Source: Gammaproteobacteria bacterium
Lineage (GTDB): Bacteria > Gemmatimonadota > Gemmatimonadetes > Longimicrobiales > Gaopeijiaceae
Reading direction: 5' to 3'
DNA length: 64,000 nucleotides
Assembly (NCBI GenBank): GCA_009840525.1
Contig: VXNP01000010.1
Coordinates: 1 to 64,000, forward strand
The first letter of the stretch is position 1. Each line of letters starts with the position of its first letter. The translations under genes and the position numbers were made by a program. The notes under the pieces were generated by a model. It saw only the letters and a list, made by a program, of their open reading frames with translations, made no database searches and was not told the DNA's origin. Positions 36,716 through 46,784 of this stretch are shown here, piece after piece.

Positions 36716-38926
36716 TCAGGCCTCGATCCTTCCCGTCTCGCCCTTGCTCTCGCGCCGTTCGACCGTGAGCACCCCCTTCACCTGGTTCACGGCCTTGAGC
36801 ACCTTTTCCAGGTGAGACAGGTCCTCCACCTCCACCACGAACTCGCCGCTCATGCCCGCTCTGTCCGATCGGACGTCCGCGTTCTGGATGTTGGTCCCGG
36901 TGTTGGCGATGGCCTTGGCGATATCCGACAGGAGCCCCCGGCGATCCACGGCCCGGGCCTGAATCTTCACCATCCGGGTATCTCCCTTCTCCGCCGTCCA
37001 TCGGATTTCGACCCTGCGCTCCGGATCCTGGGACAGATAGAGCACGTTGGCGCAGTCGCTCCGGTGGATCGAGATGCCGCGCCCGACCGTGATGTAGCCG
37101 ATGACGTCGTCGCCCGGCACCGGCTGGCAGCACTGGGAGTAGCGCACCATCAGGTTGTCCACGCCCTGGATGCGCACGCCTTTGCTGGAAGGACGTATCC
37201 TGGCGGCGATGCGCCGCAACGTTGAAGGGCGCTGGGCGCCTGGAGTGGTCTCCTGGTCCGGGAAAAGGGCCTTGAGGGCGGCAGCCGGGCCCACGTCCCC
37301 CCGTCCCAGCGCCGCCTGCATCTGGTCGAAGTCGGGATAGCCCAGCTGCGCGGCCGCATGGATCTTCGCGTCGTCGCCCGGCTTGGGAAGGCGTCGCTTG
37401 CGAAGCTCCTGCTTCAGGAAGTCCCCACCCAGCTGAAGGGCGGAGGCGAATTCCTCCTTGCGCAGCCAGCGGCGGATCTGCCCGCGCGCCCGCGAGGTCT
37501 TGACGAACGCGAGCCAGTCGCGGTTGGGACGCTGCTTCGCGTTCTTGATGATCTCGACCGTGTCGCCGTTCTTGAGCTTGCGCGAGAGCGGGGCGATGCG
37601 GCCGTTCACCCGCGCGCCCGCGCAGTGCGATCCGATTTCGCTGTGGACGGAATACGCGAAATCGATCGGAGTCGCGCCGACGGGAAGCTGCTTGACTTCG
37701 CCCTTGGGGGTAAAGACGAAGATCTCTCCCTGAAAGAGGTCCATGCGGAGGAACTCCATGAATTCCTCCGGTTCGCTGGTATCCTTCTGCCATTCGAGCA
37801 CCTGGCGGAACCAGGAGAGAGCTTCCCCGACCTCGTCTTTCCTGGCGCCCCCGCCTTCCTTGTAGCGCCAGTGCGCGGCGATCCCCTGCTCCGCCGTCAG
37901 GTGCATCGCCTGGGTGCGGATCTGGATCTCGTAGCGGCGGCCGCGCGGACCGAACACGGTCGTGTGCAGGGACTGGTACATGTTGGACTTCGGTGTCGCG
38001 ATATAGTCGCGGAAGCGCTCCTGTACCGGAGTCCAGCGGTTGTGGATCACCCCGAGCGACGCGTAGCAGTGCTGCACCGAGTCCGTAATCACGCGCAGTG
38101 CAAGCAGATCCTGGATCTCCTCGAAGGGAAGGTCGTTGGCGCGGATCTTCTTGTGGATCGACCAAAGATGCTTCGGCCTGCCGGTCACGTCGACGAAGGG
38201 GATTCCCGCTTCGGTCAGCATGTCGACCAGCGGACGCTTCATCTCCATGATCTGCCGCTCCCGCTCCCGGCGGCGCTGCTGAATCTTCTTCTTCAGCTGG
38301 TTGTATTCGCCGGGTTCGAGAAACTTGAAGGCCAGGTCCTCCAGCTCCCACTTGATGGCCGCCAGCCCCAGGCGATGGGCGATGGGGGCATAGATGTTGC
38401 GCGTCTCCAGCGCGATTCGCCTCTGCTTGGGCGGCCTCAGGTGCTCGAGCGTGCGCATGTTGTGGAGCCGGTCGGCGAGCTTGATGAGGATCACCCGGGC
38501 ATCCTGCACCATCGACACCAGCAGCTTGCGGTAGTTCTCGACCTGCCGTTCCGCATTCGACCGGAAGCGCACCCGCCCGATCTTCGTGACGCCGTCCACG
38601 ATCCCCGCCACCTCGGCGCCGAACTGGGCTTCCACATCGGTCAGATCGACGGCGGTGTCCTCCACGACATCGTGGATCAGGCCCGCGGCAATGGAAGCGG
38701 TATCCAGACGCAGTTCCGCCAGGATGGTGGCGACACCGACGGCGTGGGTGACATAGCGTGCGCCGGAAGCGCGGCGCTGGCCCGCGTGTGCTTCCGCTGC
38801 GACCCGGTAGGCCCTCTCGATCTGGCTGACGTCCAGGCGGTCGGCGTACGCCTCGATAGCCGGAGCAAGATGCGCGGGCAGTTTCTGAACCGCGTTCCTG
38901 GCAATCGTGGCAGTCGAAGTCGCCAT
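36716..38926 (-). CDS. rel: Bifunctional (p)ppGpp synthetase/hydrolase (Rel/SpoT type)
   Basis: Makes and degrades the stringent-response alarmone. The 736-residue product has an HD hydrolase domain (His61, and the HD pair at 85-86 in [10 protein letters not shown]), a synthetase domain (about 230-360, with [13 protein letters not shown]), a TGS domain (about 395-455, [20 protein letters not shown]), and a C-terminal ACT domain (about 660-730). An intact HD site suggests that it hydrolyses as well as synthesises. The ATG at 38926 has CAGGG at 9 nt. The frame is open far upstream, but only the [11 protein letters not shown] start aligns with the family. It is the only Rel seen here. Confidence 0.95.
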   Translation of the reverse strand: MATSTATIARNAVQKLPAHLAPAIEAYADRLDVSQIERAYRVAAEAHAGQRRASGARYVTHAVGVATILAELRLDTASIAAGLIHDVVEDTAVDLTDVEAQFGAEVAGIVDGVTKIGRVRFRSNAERQVENYRKLLVSMVQDARVILIKLADRLHNMRTLEHLRPPKQRRIALETRNIYAPIAHRLGLAAIKWELEDLAFKFLEPGEYNQLKKKIQQRRRERERQIMEMKRPLVDMLTEAGIPFVDVTGRPKHLWSIHKKIRANDLPFEEIQDLLALRVITDSVQHCYASLGVIHNRWTPVQERFRDYIATPKSNMYQSLHTTVFGPRGRRYEIQIRTQAMHLTAEQGIAAHWRYKEGGGARKDEVGEALSWFRQVLEWQKDTSEPEEFMEFLRMDLFQGEIFVFTPKGEVKQLPVGATPIDFAYSVHSEIGSHCAGARVNGRIAPLSRKLKNGDTVEIIKNAKQRPNRDWLAFVKTSRARGQIRRWLRKEEFASALQLGGDFLKQELRKRRLPKPGDDAKIHAAAQLGYPDFDQMQAALGRGDVGPAAALKALFPDQETTPGAQRPSTLRRIAARIRPSSKGVRIQGVDNLMVRYSQCCQPVPGDDVIGYITVGRGISIHRSDCANVLYLSQDPERRVEIRWTAEKGDTRMVKIQARAVDRRGLLSDIAKAIANTGTNIQNADVRSDRAGMSGEFVVEVEDLSHLEKVLKAVNQVKGVLTVERRESKGETGRIEA

Positions 38927-39063
38927 ATCGGGACCCTGCAAGTGAGACAGCGGTGTGCGGACTCGTTCGAGCTGCGCTCGACCAGTGAACATAATCGCCA
39001 GCCCGGTTATCCGCAGGGACCGGCGAGCGCGGGGTGCACCAGGGAGCACCGACAGACAGTCCG

Positions 39064-39735
39064 CTACATCAGGCCGTCCTGGGCCAGGGAGCGAAATGCC
39101 TCGCCTGCGATGATCACGTGGTCGAGCACCGGGATGCCGACCGTGCGGCCGGCCGCGGACAGCTGCCGGGTGACCTCGCGGTCCTCGGGGGAGGGTGACG
39201 GGTTTCCGGATGGGTGGTTGTGCACCAGAATCACCGCTGCCGCGCTCTCCACGATCGCTTCCCGCAACACCTCGCGCGGATGGATGAGAGAGGCATCCAG
39301 GATTCCGCGCGTGATCAGCACCTCGCGCAGCACACCGTGCTGGCTGTTGAGCAGAAGGGCGTGAAACTCCTCGTGGCGCAGGTCGCGCAGCCGGGGGGCC
39401 ATGCGCGCATAGATGTCGCCGGGGCCGCGGATGGGGTCGCGGGTGGAGAGGCGCTCCCTGACGCCCCGGCGACCCAGTTCCAGCGCCGCAAGCACCTTGG
39501 CGGCGGTCGCCTCTCCGACGCCCGCAACGCCCTCCAGGAGCCCGGCGGGGGCCGATCCCATGCGCGCCAGCGATCCCTCGCAGCGCCGCAGCAGGGCGTC
39601 CGCCACGTCCATCGCGCTCGCGCCCCTGCTTCCGCTGCCCACCACGAGCGAGAGCAGTTCGCGGGTCGCCAGCCCGTGCACGCCAACTTCCCGCAGGCGT
39701 TCGCGCGGACGGTCGCCGCGCGGCCATTCGCGCAT
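39064..39735 (-). CDS. radC: RadC family JAB/MPN domain protein
   Basis: Predicted metal-dependent protein of the RadC family. The historical DNA-repair role is doubtful and the true function unknown. The 223-residue product has a helix-hairpin-helix region (about 20-80, LLEGVAGVGEATAAKVLAAL) and the JAMM motif HNHPSGNPSPSPED with its upstream Glu (REVL). The ATG at 39735 is 15 bp after the secA stop. The open frame continues upstream into secA without RadC similarity, so the shorter start is used. A 137-bp gap precedes rel. Confidence 0.9.
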   Translation of the reverse strand: MREWPRGDRPRERLREVGVHGLATRELLSLVVGSGSRGASAMDVADALLRRCEGSLARMGSAPAGLLEGVAGVGEATAAKVLAALELGRRGVRERLSTRDPIRGPGDIYARMAPRLRDLRHEEFHALLLNSQHGVLREVLITRGILDASLIHPREVLREAIVESAAAVILVHNHPSGNPSPSPEDREVTRQLSAAGRTVGIPVLDHVIIAGEAFRSLAQDGLM

Positions 39736-39749
39736 CGGGCGGGAGGGCC

Positions 39750-42700
39750 TCAGGCGGCTCGTCCGCGGCAGCACTTCTTGTACTTCTTGCCCGAGCCGCA
39801 CGGACAGGGGTCGTTGCGCCCCGGGCGGGCCTCGACGGTGACCGGCCGGGACTTGCGGGTCTCCCCGCGGTTGGTTGCCAGGGCGGACACGTCGGTTGCG
39901 GGACCGGCAGCGGCGCGCGCGCTCCGGGCGATGCCGGTCGCGTCGACTCCTCCCGGCACGCCCGCCCGGCGGGAGACCGGCGCAGCCGGCCGTGCGCGGG
40001 TGGTGGCGGCAGATGTCTCCTGCGGACCCGTATAGGTGAGGCGCTGGCCTCCCATAGGGCGCCGGCGCATCATCGGCTGCTGCTCCACCTGAGCCCGCAG
40101 GATGAGCGACGCCAGCGTCTTGCGCAGATCGTGCATGAGGTCCACGAACATGTCGTAGGCCTCTTTCTTGTATTCGACCAGGGGGTCCTTCTGCCCCCAG
40201 CTGCGGTAGGATATGGACGCCTTGAGGTGGTCGAGGTCGTACAGGTGATCCTTCCACTTCTGGTCGATCACCGACAGCAGGATGTAGGAGGTGACACGTT
40301 CCGCGGTCTCGCCGAAGCCCTCCAGCTTGCGCTGAAAGGCGTCCCTTCCGGCCTCGTTGACAAGTGCCGCCAGATCCTCGTGGTCCAGGTCCGGGACCGA
40401 CTCGTCCCCGTCGGGCAAATCGTTCACGAGCACCAGGAATTCGAGCAGCAGGCGGCGCTTGAATCCGGCCAGGTCCCATTCCTCCTCGGGGCTGGAGGCG
40501 GGCACATACTCGTCCAGCGTGCTCCCGAGGGCGTACTCGATCATCTCCCAGATCTCGCCCTTGAGGTCCTCCCCCCCCTCCAGCGCGAACAGGCGCAGGT
40601 CGTAGATGACCTCGCGCTGCTGGTTCATGACATCGTCGTAGTCGAGAAGCCGCTTGCGCGCCTCGAAGTTGTTGCCCTCCACGCGCACCTGGGCCCTTCC
40701 GATCGAGCGCGTAACCAGGGGATGCGCGATCACCTCGCCTTCCTCGGCGCCGAGCTTCTCCATGGCCCCCGCCACGCGGTCCGACATGAACAGGCGCATC
40801 AGGTCGTCTTCGAGGGAGAGGAAGAACTGCGAGGTTCCCGGGTCGCCCTGGCGTCCGGCGCGCCCCCTGAGCTGGCGATCGATGCGGCGCGAGTCGTGCC
40901 GCGCCGATCCGAGAATGTGGAGGCCGCCGACCTCGACGACGAAGTCGTCCGGCTTCTTCTCCAGGTCCACGGTGACCCGGCGTGGATCGACCGGATAGAG
41001 TTCGTCCAGGTCGAGCCCGCGGGCGCGCGTCCAGCCTACGGTGCGCGCGTCCTTGACCCCCTCGCCCAGTTTGATGTCGGTGCCGCGGCCGGCCATGTTG
41101 GTGGCGATGGTCACCGCCCCCGGGCGCCCCGCCTCGGCCACGATCTCCGCCTCGCGGAGGTGCTGCTTGGCATTGAGCACGTTATGACGGATGCCACGCC
41201 GCTTGAGCATGCGGGAAAGCGTTTCCGAGACGTCCACATTGGTGGTGCCGACCAGCACGGGCAGTTCCAGCCGGTTGAAATGCCCGATCTCGTCCATGAG
41301 CGCGTTGTACTTCTCGCGTACGGTGCGGAAGATGAGGTCGTCACGGTCGTCCCGGATCACCGGCCGGTTGGTCGGGATCACCATCACGTCCAGGCCGTAG
41401 ATCTGGTGGAATTCGTTCTCCTCCGTCTCCGCGGTTCCGGTCATCCCCGCCAGCTTGTCGTACATGCGGAAATAGTTCTGGATGGTGATGGTGGCGAGCG
41501 TCTGGGTCTCGCCCCGGACCTCCACGCCCTCCTTCGCCTCCACCGCCTGGTGCAGCCCGTCGCTCCACCGCCGGCCCGGCATCTGCCGCCCGGTGAACTC
41601 GTCCACGATCACCACGGCGCCGTTCTCGCCGAGGATGTACTGCTCGTTGCGATGATAGAGCGCGTATGCCTTCAGCAACTGGTGAATGACGTGGATTTTC
41701 TGGCTCTTGGTCGCGTACTCGCCCTCGAGCGCCTGAATGCGGTCCCGCCGGTCGTCCACCGAGAGCGTCTCGTCCTGCTCGAGCTCCCCCATTGCCTCGG
41801 AGAGATCCGGCACCACGAAGGCGTCGGGATCTCCCGGTGACAGCGTATCCAGACCCTTGTCCGAGAGGTGCACGTTGTGCCCCTTCTCATCCATCGCGAA
41901 CAGCAGGAGTTCGTCGATCTCGTGCAGGCGCTTTTCGCGCATGTAGTCGCCTTCGACCTTCTGCACCAGCTTCTGGATCCCCGGGTCCTCGGCGAAGAGT
42001 TTGAGCAGGCGCTTGTTCCTCGGCGTCCCCCGCTTGACTGCCAGCAGGCTCTCGCCGGCGCCGTGCTCGTTGCCCGCCTCCAGTTCACGGTGCGCGGCGG
42101 CCACCAGCTCACCCGTGATCTTCGACTGTTGCCGATAGAGTCTTCCCACCAGCGGCGCCATCTGCTTGAACGGCGTCGAGGTGTCGCGCCCGACCGGTCC
42201 CGAGATGATCAGCGGCGTTCGAGCCTCGTCGATGAGGATGGAGTCCACCTCGTCGATGATCGCGAAGGGATGCCCGCGCTGTACGCGCTGCGCGAGGTCG
42301 TGGACCATGTTGTCGCGCAGGTAGTCAAACCCGAACTCGTTGTTGGTCCCGTAGGTGATGTCCGCCAGGTACGCCTGCCGGCGCTCCTCCGAACCGGGCT
42401 GGTGTTCGTCGATCACATCCGTGGTGAGGCCCAGCGATTCATAGATGTAGCCCATCCACTGGGCGTCGCGGCGGGCCAGGTAGGAGTTGACGGTGACGAG
42501 GTGCGCTCCCCGCCCCGCGAGGGAGTTCAGGTAGAGCGGCATCGTCGCCACCAGGGTCTTGCCTTCACCGGTGGCCATCTCGGCGGCCTTGCCCTGGTGG
42601 AGCGCAATCGCCCCGATCAACTGGACATCGTAGGGGACCATGTCCCAGACCAGGTCGTGCCCGGTCACCCGCACCGTGGATCCGACGAGCCTCCGGCACG

Positions 42701-43049
42701 CCTCCTTCACGACGGCAAAGGCCTCGGGCAGGATGTCGTCGAGAGCCTCTTCGAGTACGGCGAGATAATCCTTGTCGAGTTCGGCGATCCTCAGGCCGAG
42801 GCCCTCCCGCTCGGAAGGGTCCTGAGACCGGCTCTTGCGTTCGCGAAGCTCCTGCACCTGGTCGAGAACGGGACCCACCCGTTCGTGTATGCGGGCACGG
42901 AACTCGTCCGTCTTGCCGCGAAGCTCATCCCGCGAGATTCCGGCCAGTCCCTCCTGGATCTCGTTGATCTCGTCGACCATGGGCTGGAGCTTTCGCGCTT
43001 CCCGGGCGTGCCGATCTCCGAACACCTTCCTGGCGAATGCCTTGATCAT
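39750..43049 (-). CDS. secA: Preprotein translocase ATPase SecA
   Basis: Motor that pushes preproteins through SecYEG. The 1099-residue product has Walker A MATGEGKT near 145, the DEVD box in FAIIDEVDSILIDEARTPL, helicase motif NMAGRGTDIKL, and a C-terminal Cys-rich SEC-C metal-binding end (CPCGSGKKYKKCC). It is about 200 residues longer than E. coli SecA. An extra block of roughly 100 residues interrupts the cross-linking domain (ITGELVAAAHRELEAG through EGDYMREKRLHEIDELL), and an Ala/Arg/Pro-rich linker precedes the zinc end. The ATG at 43049 overlaps the nadD stop by 4 nt (ATGA), fixing the start. Confidence 0.97.
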   Translation of the reverse strand: MIKAFARKVFGDRHAREARKLQPMVDEINEIQEGLAGISRDELRGKTDEFRARIHERVGPVLDQVQELRERKSRSQDPSEREGLGLRIAELDKDYLAVLEEALDDILPEAFAVVKEACRRLVGSTVRVTGHDLVWDMVPYDVQLIGAIALHQGKAAEMATGEGKTLVATMPLYLNSLAGRGAHLVTVNSYLARRDAQWMGYIYESLGLTTDVIDEHQPGSEERRQAYLADITYGTNNEFGFDYLRDNMVHDLAQRVQRGHPFAIIDEVDSILIDEARTPLIISGPVGRDTSTPFKQMAPLVGRLYRQQSKITGELVAAAHRELEAGNEHGAGESLLAVKRGTPRNKRLLKLFAEDPGIQKLVQKVEGDYMREKRLHEIDELLLFAMDEKGHNVHLSDKGLDTLSPGDPDAFVVPDLSEAMGELEQDETLSVDDRRDRIQALEGEYATKSQKIHVIHQLLKAYALYHRNEQYILGENGAVVIVDEFTGRQMPGRRWSDGLHQAVEAKEGVEVRGETQTLATITIQNYFRMYDKLAGMTGTAETEENEFHQIYGLDVMVIPTNRPVIRDDRDDLIFRTVREKYNALMDEIGHFNRLELPVLVGTTNVDVSETLSRMLKRRGIRHNVLNAKQHLREAEIVAEAGRPGAVTIATNMAGRGTDIKLGEGVKDARTVGWTRARGLDLDELYPVDPRRVTVDLEKKPDDFVVEVGGLHILGSARHDSRRIDRQLRGRAGRQGDPGTSQFFLSLEDDLMRLFMSDRVAGAMEKLGAEEGEVIAHPLVTRSIGRAQVRVEGNNFEARKRLLDYDDVMNQQREVIYDLRLFALEGGEDLKGEIWEMIEYALGSTLDEYVPASSPEEEWDLAGFKRRLLLEFLVLVNDLPDGDESVPDLDHEDLAALVNEAGRDAFQRKLEGFGETAERVTSYILLSVIDQKWKDHLYDLDHLKASISYRSWGQKDPLVEYKKEAYDMFVDLMHDLRKTLASLILRAQVEQQPMMRRRPMGGQRLTYTGPQETSAATTRARPAAPVSRRAGVPGGVDATGIARSARAAAGPATDVSALATNRGETRKSRPVTVEARPGRNDPCPCGSGKKYKKCCRGRAA

Positions 43050-43744
43050 CGTTCCGTCCAGCGCGTCGCGCGCGTCATGGCTCGGCGGCGACCGGCACCG
43101 GCACCGCCGGTAGCCACTCCCCCGGCCGCGATGTACGGGCGTTCCGCGTACGGGTACAGCCCTTCCCGCTTCACGATCGCGCGGACCGCATCGGGCACGA
43201 GATACCGAAGCCGGCGTTCCTCGCCGAATCGCGTCCTGATCTCGCTCGACGAGACGTCGATCCGGGTGACGGGCAGTTGCTCGTGCTTCACTCCAGGGGA
43301 CGGAACCCGTCCGAAGGAGCCGCCACCGGGAACCATGACCACGACCCGCGCCAGGCGCGCGATCTCGGCGGGTTCCCGCCATTTATGGAAGGCCGCCGCC
43401 TGATCGGGGCCGATCAGCAGGAAGAGGCGGGTCGCGGTACCGGCGGCCACGAGCTCCCGCAGCGTGTCGACCGTATAGGAGGTGCCCTTCCGGCGCACCT
43501 CCCGGTCGCTTACCCGGAAGCGTTCGTCGCCGGCCACGGCCGCCCGGGTCATTTCCAGGCGAACCTCGGGGGACGACAATCGCCACGGGCGCTTGTGGGG
43601 AGGATTCCCGCACGGGATCCACACGACGCGGTTGACGGAAAGAGCGTCGTAGGCGTCCTGCGCAACCGTCAGGTGCCCGATGTGGGGCGGGTCGAAGGTT
43701 CCCCCGAAGAGCGCGACGCCCCCGGAAGCGCGCTCATCCGACAT
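43046..43744 (-). CDS. nadD: Nicotinate-nucleotide adenylyltransferase
   Basis: Forms nicotinic acid adenine dinucleotide from nicotinate mononucleotide and ATP in NAD synthesis. The 232-residue product has the nucleotidyltransferase signature GGTFDPPHIGHL near 13-24, IPCGNPPHK near 44, and DVSSSEIRTRF near 181, the ISSTEIR motif. The C-terminus has an unusual Gly/Ala/Arg tail of about 25 residues. The ATG at 43744 overlaps the end of bamD by 11 bp. A GTG one codon earlier is equally possible. Confidence 0.95.
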   Translation of the reverse strand: MSDERASGGVALFGGTFDPPHIGHLTVAQDAYDALSVNRVVWIPCGNPPHKRPWRLSSPEVRLEMTRAAVAGDERFRVSDREVRRKGTSYTVDTLRELVAAGTATRLFLLIGPDQAAAFHKWREPAEIARLARVVVMVPGGGSFGRVPSPGVKHEQLPVTRIDVSSSEIRTRFGEERRLRYLVPDAVRAIVKREGLYPYAERPYIAAGGVATGGAGAGRRRAMTRATRWTER

Positions 43745-44495
43745 CACGGACCTCCCCCGCCTCCGGTGAATCCGGATACCGGTCGAGCAGCCTCTGGCGC
43801 GCCTCGGTCGCCTCTTCCTCGTACTCCAGGCGCTGGTAGGTGCGATAGATGAAGAGCAGGGCGGCCGGGGCCGCGGTGGTATCGGGATAGCCCTCAAGGG
43901 CCTGCTCGAAATAGATGAGTCCGGAATCCAGCAAGCTGCGCCGGAAGTAGAACTCGCCCCGGTTGACGTCCTTCCATGCCAGCTTTTCCACCATGACGTT
44001 GCGGATCGAATCGGCCTCTGCAGCTTCCTGGGTTCCCGGGTAGTCGAGCGTCACCGCCTGACAGGACGACAGCGCCTGCACGGTATACTGCTGGTCACGG
44101 TCGAGGATCGGGGACAGGCGCGAGTGCGAGCGGCACAGCCCCAGGGCCGCGTCGGTCATGAGCTCGTGGGTCGGATACGTGCTTGAAAAGCGAACGAATT
44201 CGGAGTTGGCGGTGATGTAGTCCCCCTTGTTGAGATAGGCCTGCGCGAGCAGCATGCGGGCCTCGGCCATCTGATCGAAGCCCGGCGCTCCCTGCACCAG
44301 CCTCTCAAGCGCCGTCACGGCTTCATCCCAGTCTTCGCGATCGAACGCCTCCTGCGAATACTCGAGGAGTTGCGAGGCGGTCAATCCGAAATAGGGCGGG
44401 GTGGATGAGCAGGCGGCACCCAGGCATACGACCAGTGCGGACAGCACCGAGGTGCGCCCGCTTCTGTACCCGCGACCTCCACTCATCATCGGCAC
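43734..44495 (-). CDS. bamD: Outer-membrane protein assembly factor BamD
   Basis: Essential lipoprotein of the barrel-assembly machine. The 253-residue product has a signal peptide with lipobox LGAAC (Cys near 29) and five TPR-like pairs: QLLEYSQEAFDREDWDEAV, ARMLLAQAYLNKGDYITAN, then three longer ones to the C-terminus, with YPDTTAAPAALLFIYRTYQ near 208. I keep the GTG at 44495 because AGGAG lies 6 nt upstream. ATGs two and three codons later are also usable. BamA and other Bam parts are not in the window. The bamD-nadD-secA order links envelope assembly to secretion. Confidence 0.85.
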   Translation of the reverse strand: MPMMSGGRGYRSGRTSVLSALVVCLGAACSSTPPYFGLTASQLLEYSQEAFDREDWDEAVTALERLVQGAPGFDQMAEARMLLAQAYLNKGDYITANSEFVRFSSTYPTHELMTDAALGLCRSHSRLSPILDRDQQYTVQALSSCQAVTLDYPGTQEAAEADSIRNVMVEKLAWKDVNRGEFYFRRSLLDSGLIYFEQALEGYPDTTAAPAALLFIYRTYQRLEYEEEATEARQRLLDRYPDSPEAGEVRDVG

Positions 44496-44577
44496 CGAAC
44501 TCTCCTGAAAAGCACCAACGCCCGTTCTCCTGGTGAAGGATCGCGAAAGAAGGCGGGCGCGTCCATGAACGGATGAC

Positions 44578-45714
44578 TCATCCTGCCCGGTAAAAGTCCC
44601 GAATCACCCGCGCAACCCCTGCTGCACGTTCTCTCCCCAGCTCCGGGAACACCGGAAGGCTGACCACTTCCCGACACGCAGCCTCGGCCACCGGAAGATC
44701 GCCGGGGCGATACCCGAGTTCCGCGAAGCAGCGCTGCAGGTGAAGCGGCCGCGGATAGTAAAGCCCCGTCTCCAGTCCTCTCTGGCGCAAGTGGCTCCGA
44801 AGCCGGTCCCTCTCACGCGCCCGAATGGTGTATTGATGGTAGGTGTGGAAGTTCCCGGACCGAACTCGGGGGCGGACGACGCCGGAGACCCCGGCCAGCA
44901 TCTCGTCGTAGATCGCGGCGTTGGTCCTGCGGGCCTCCGTCCAGCCGGTCAGCCGGGGCAGCTTCGCGTGCAGCACCGCGGCCTGCAGGGAATCCAGACG
45001 GCTGTTCACCCCGACCGCGTCATGGCGCCCGCCGCTCACCCCTCCGTGCGCGCGCAGCCTGCGAAGCCGCCGCGCGAGCGCTCCGTCGTCGGTGACGACC
45101 ATACCGCCATCGCCGAATCCTCCCAGGTTCTTGGTGGGAAAGAAGCTGACGGTCCCCGCCGTTCCGGAGGCCCCCGCGAAGGCGATTTCACCTCCGGGCG
45201 TCCGCTGCCGGGCGCCGAGCGCCTGGGCCGCGTCTTCGACCACCCGGGCACCCCGGTTGCGGGCGAGTTCGAGCAATTCGGCCATGGGCGCCATCTGCCC
45301 GAACAGATGCACGGGAAGGACGACCCGGGTGCGATCGCTCCAGCACGCGCGCACGGTGTCCGCATCCAGGTTGAAGGTCTCCGGGTCCACGTCGCAGAAG
45401 ACCGGGCGGAGGCCCGCGTTCCATACTGCTCCGGCGGTCCCGAAGAAGGTAAAGGCGGGCACGATCACCTCGTCCGAACGACCGAGTCCGAGGGCGCGCA
45501 ACACGAGCCAGATGGCGTCGGTGCCGTTGGCGCATCCAACGGCGTGACGCACGCCGATTCGCTCCGCCAGGGCTTCCTCGAACGCCTCGACCGCGGGTCC
45601 CAGCACGAATCTCTGGCTTTCGACCACCTCGGTGAGCGCGCGATCGATCTCCGCCCGCATGGTGTCGTACTGTGCCCGCAGGTCGACCAGCGGAGTGCGT
45701 GTCAGCACGCCCAC
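44578..45714 (-). CDS. DegT/DnrJ/EryC1/StrS family sugar aminotransferase
   Basis: PLP-dependent aminotransferase acting on a keto nucleotide-sugar in surface-polysaccharide or glycoprotein glycan synthesis. The 378-residue product has GCANGTDAIWLVLRALG near 60-76, the PLP-contact VVEDAAQALGA with Asp161, and the Schiff-base lysine Lys195 in FFPTKNLGGFGDGG. The start is GTG at 45714, overlapping the upstream TPR gene by 13 bp. Together with the UDP-sugar dehydrogenase just upstream it could make an aminated uronic acid (as in WbpA/WbpE-type pathways), but the substrate is not fixed by sequence. Confidence 0.92.
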   Translation of the reverse strand: MGVLTRTPLVDLRAQYDTMRAEIDRALTEVVESQRFVLGPAVEAFEEALAERIGVRHAVGCANGTDAIWLVLRALGLGRSDEVIVPAFTFFGTAGAVWNAGLRPVFCDVDPETFNLDADTVRACWSDRTRVVLPVHLFGQMAPMAELLELARNRGARVVEDAAQALGARQRTPGGEIAFAGASGTAGTVSFFPTKNLGGFGDGGMVVTDDGALARRLRRLRAHGGVSGGRHDAVGVNSRLDSLQAAVLHAKLPRLTGWTEARRTNAAIYDEMLAGVSGVVRPRVRSGNFHTYHQYTIRARERDRLRSHLRQRGLETGLYYPRPLHLQRCFAELGYRPGDLPVAEAACREVVSLPVFPELGRERAAGVARVIRDFYRAG

Positions 45715-46715
45715 TCAAGATCTTCCGGCCATCCCGGAGGCCCGCCGCGCCGCCCCTCCTCCTCCTCCATCTCCTCACGGCCGCGGTCGTCGCCGGCGGA
45801 CACCCCGAAACGCAGCTGGTCGATCCATTGCTCGGCTCGGCGGGCGAGCGCCCGCGACGCCGACGGATCCTCTCGCGCCGCCCCTCCGAAGGCATCCACG
45901 GCCTCGGCACAGCGGGCGAAGGACACCAGCAGTTCGCCCAGCTCGAAATAGGCCCGGGCGAGGTGGGTCCGGGGTTCGCCCCGAGCCACGGTCTCCTGAA
46001 TCAGGGTCAGGGCTCCCTCGTGGTCGCCGTCATTCCGGAATTCCTGCGCAAGATCGTAGGAGCACTTGCCGATGTGCCAGCCGGCATCGCGCTGCTGCCG
46101 CGTCGGCACCATCTCCTCAAACTGCCGATAGAAGGCGAGGGCGGACTCGCAGGCCCCCACTTCCTCGTAGGCCAGGGCGGTCTCGTAGAGCACCTCCGGC
46201 ACCGAGTCGCCCGAGAGGGCGCGCTGGAAGAAGACGAGCGCGCGCGCGTGCTCCCCGTTGGCCGCATAGTGCGATGCCAGGGGGAAGGCCAGACGGGCGA
46301 AGTTGACGTCCGGATTGAGTTCCGCGGCGGCTTCGAGCGCGGACGCCAGCGCAAAGCGATCCGCCTGCTGCTGGGCCGTGCGTGCCAGGCGAACCATGTC
46401 GGAGACCGCCTGGTCGACCAGGCCGGGCTCGGCCTCGATGGCGCGCCGGTAGGCCTGCCGGGCTTCGTCCACTCGCCCCAGGCGGGCGTAGGCATGCGCC
46501 ACGCGCAGATGCGCGTCCCCGGAACCGGCTCCACGGCGCACAGCCAACCGGTACTCGGCGAGCGCTTCCTCGTAGTCGCCATGGGCCCAGGCCTGGTCAC
46601 CGCGCAGGGTGGCGCCGTCCTCCGCGGCGCGGGTCACGCAGGCGGCTGCCGCGACCGCGATCAGGCAGCCCCCCCGCAACCACCCGGCGACCTTGTCCCT
46701 TCCGTGTTCGAACAT
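45702..46715 (-). CDS. TPR-repeat lipoprotein of unknown function
   Basis: The product is 337 residues. A hydrophobic signal ends in AVAAAAC, a lipobox with Cys near 26, so it is probably a lipoprotein. TPR-like pairs follow through about residue 300 (GDQAWAHGDYEEALAEYRLA, AHLRVAHAYARLGRVDEARQ and YETALAYEEVGACESALAFY, shown in part). The last 35 residues are acidic, with a run of five glutamates, and end in Cys. I chose the ATG at 46715. It is sandwiched between the dehydrogenase and the aminotransferase and overlaps the latter by 13 bp, so it may serve the same surface-glycan pathway as an assembly factor. Confidence 0.7.
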   Translation of the reverse strand: MFEHGRDKVAGWLRGGCLIAVAAAACVTRAAEDGATLRGDQAWAHGDYEEALAEYRLAVRRGAGSGDAHLRVAHAYARLGRVDEARQAYRRAIEAEPGLVDQAVSDMVRLARTAQQQADRFALASALEAAAELNPDVNFARLAFPLASHYAANGEHARALVFFQRALSGDSVPEVLYETALAYEEVGACESALAFYRQFEEMVPTRQQRDAGWHIGKCSYDLAQEFRNDGDHEGALTLIQETVARGEPRTHLARAYFELGELLVSFARCAEAVDAFGGAAREDPSASRALARRAEQWIDQLRFGVSAGDDRGREEMEEEEGRRGGPPGWPEDLEWAC

Positions 46716-46784
46716 GCGTCCCCTACCGGGATCGCGCCCCACAGGTTCCGGGATGGAGGCCCCGTCGCAACGGCCGAGGTGACG

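Noticed and set aside
37358-39364. A 668-codon plus-strand frame opposite rel and radC
   Set aside because: Antisense to two well-supported genes. No ribosome site or recognisable protein features.
38927-39727. A long N-terminal extension of rel (open frame to 39727)
   Set aside because: The extra codons run antiparallel in frame over radC, read as Arg/Ala/Gly-rich sequence, and the Rel family begins at the ATG at 38926, which has a ribosome site.
40131-41840. A 569-codon plus-strand frame opposite secA
   Set aside because: Antisense shadow of secA codon bias with low-complexity composition.
43050-43382. N-terminal extension of SecA
   Set aside because: The extra residues overlap nadD and have no SecA similarity. 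The ATG at 43049 is fixed by the 4-nt overlap with nadD.
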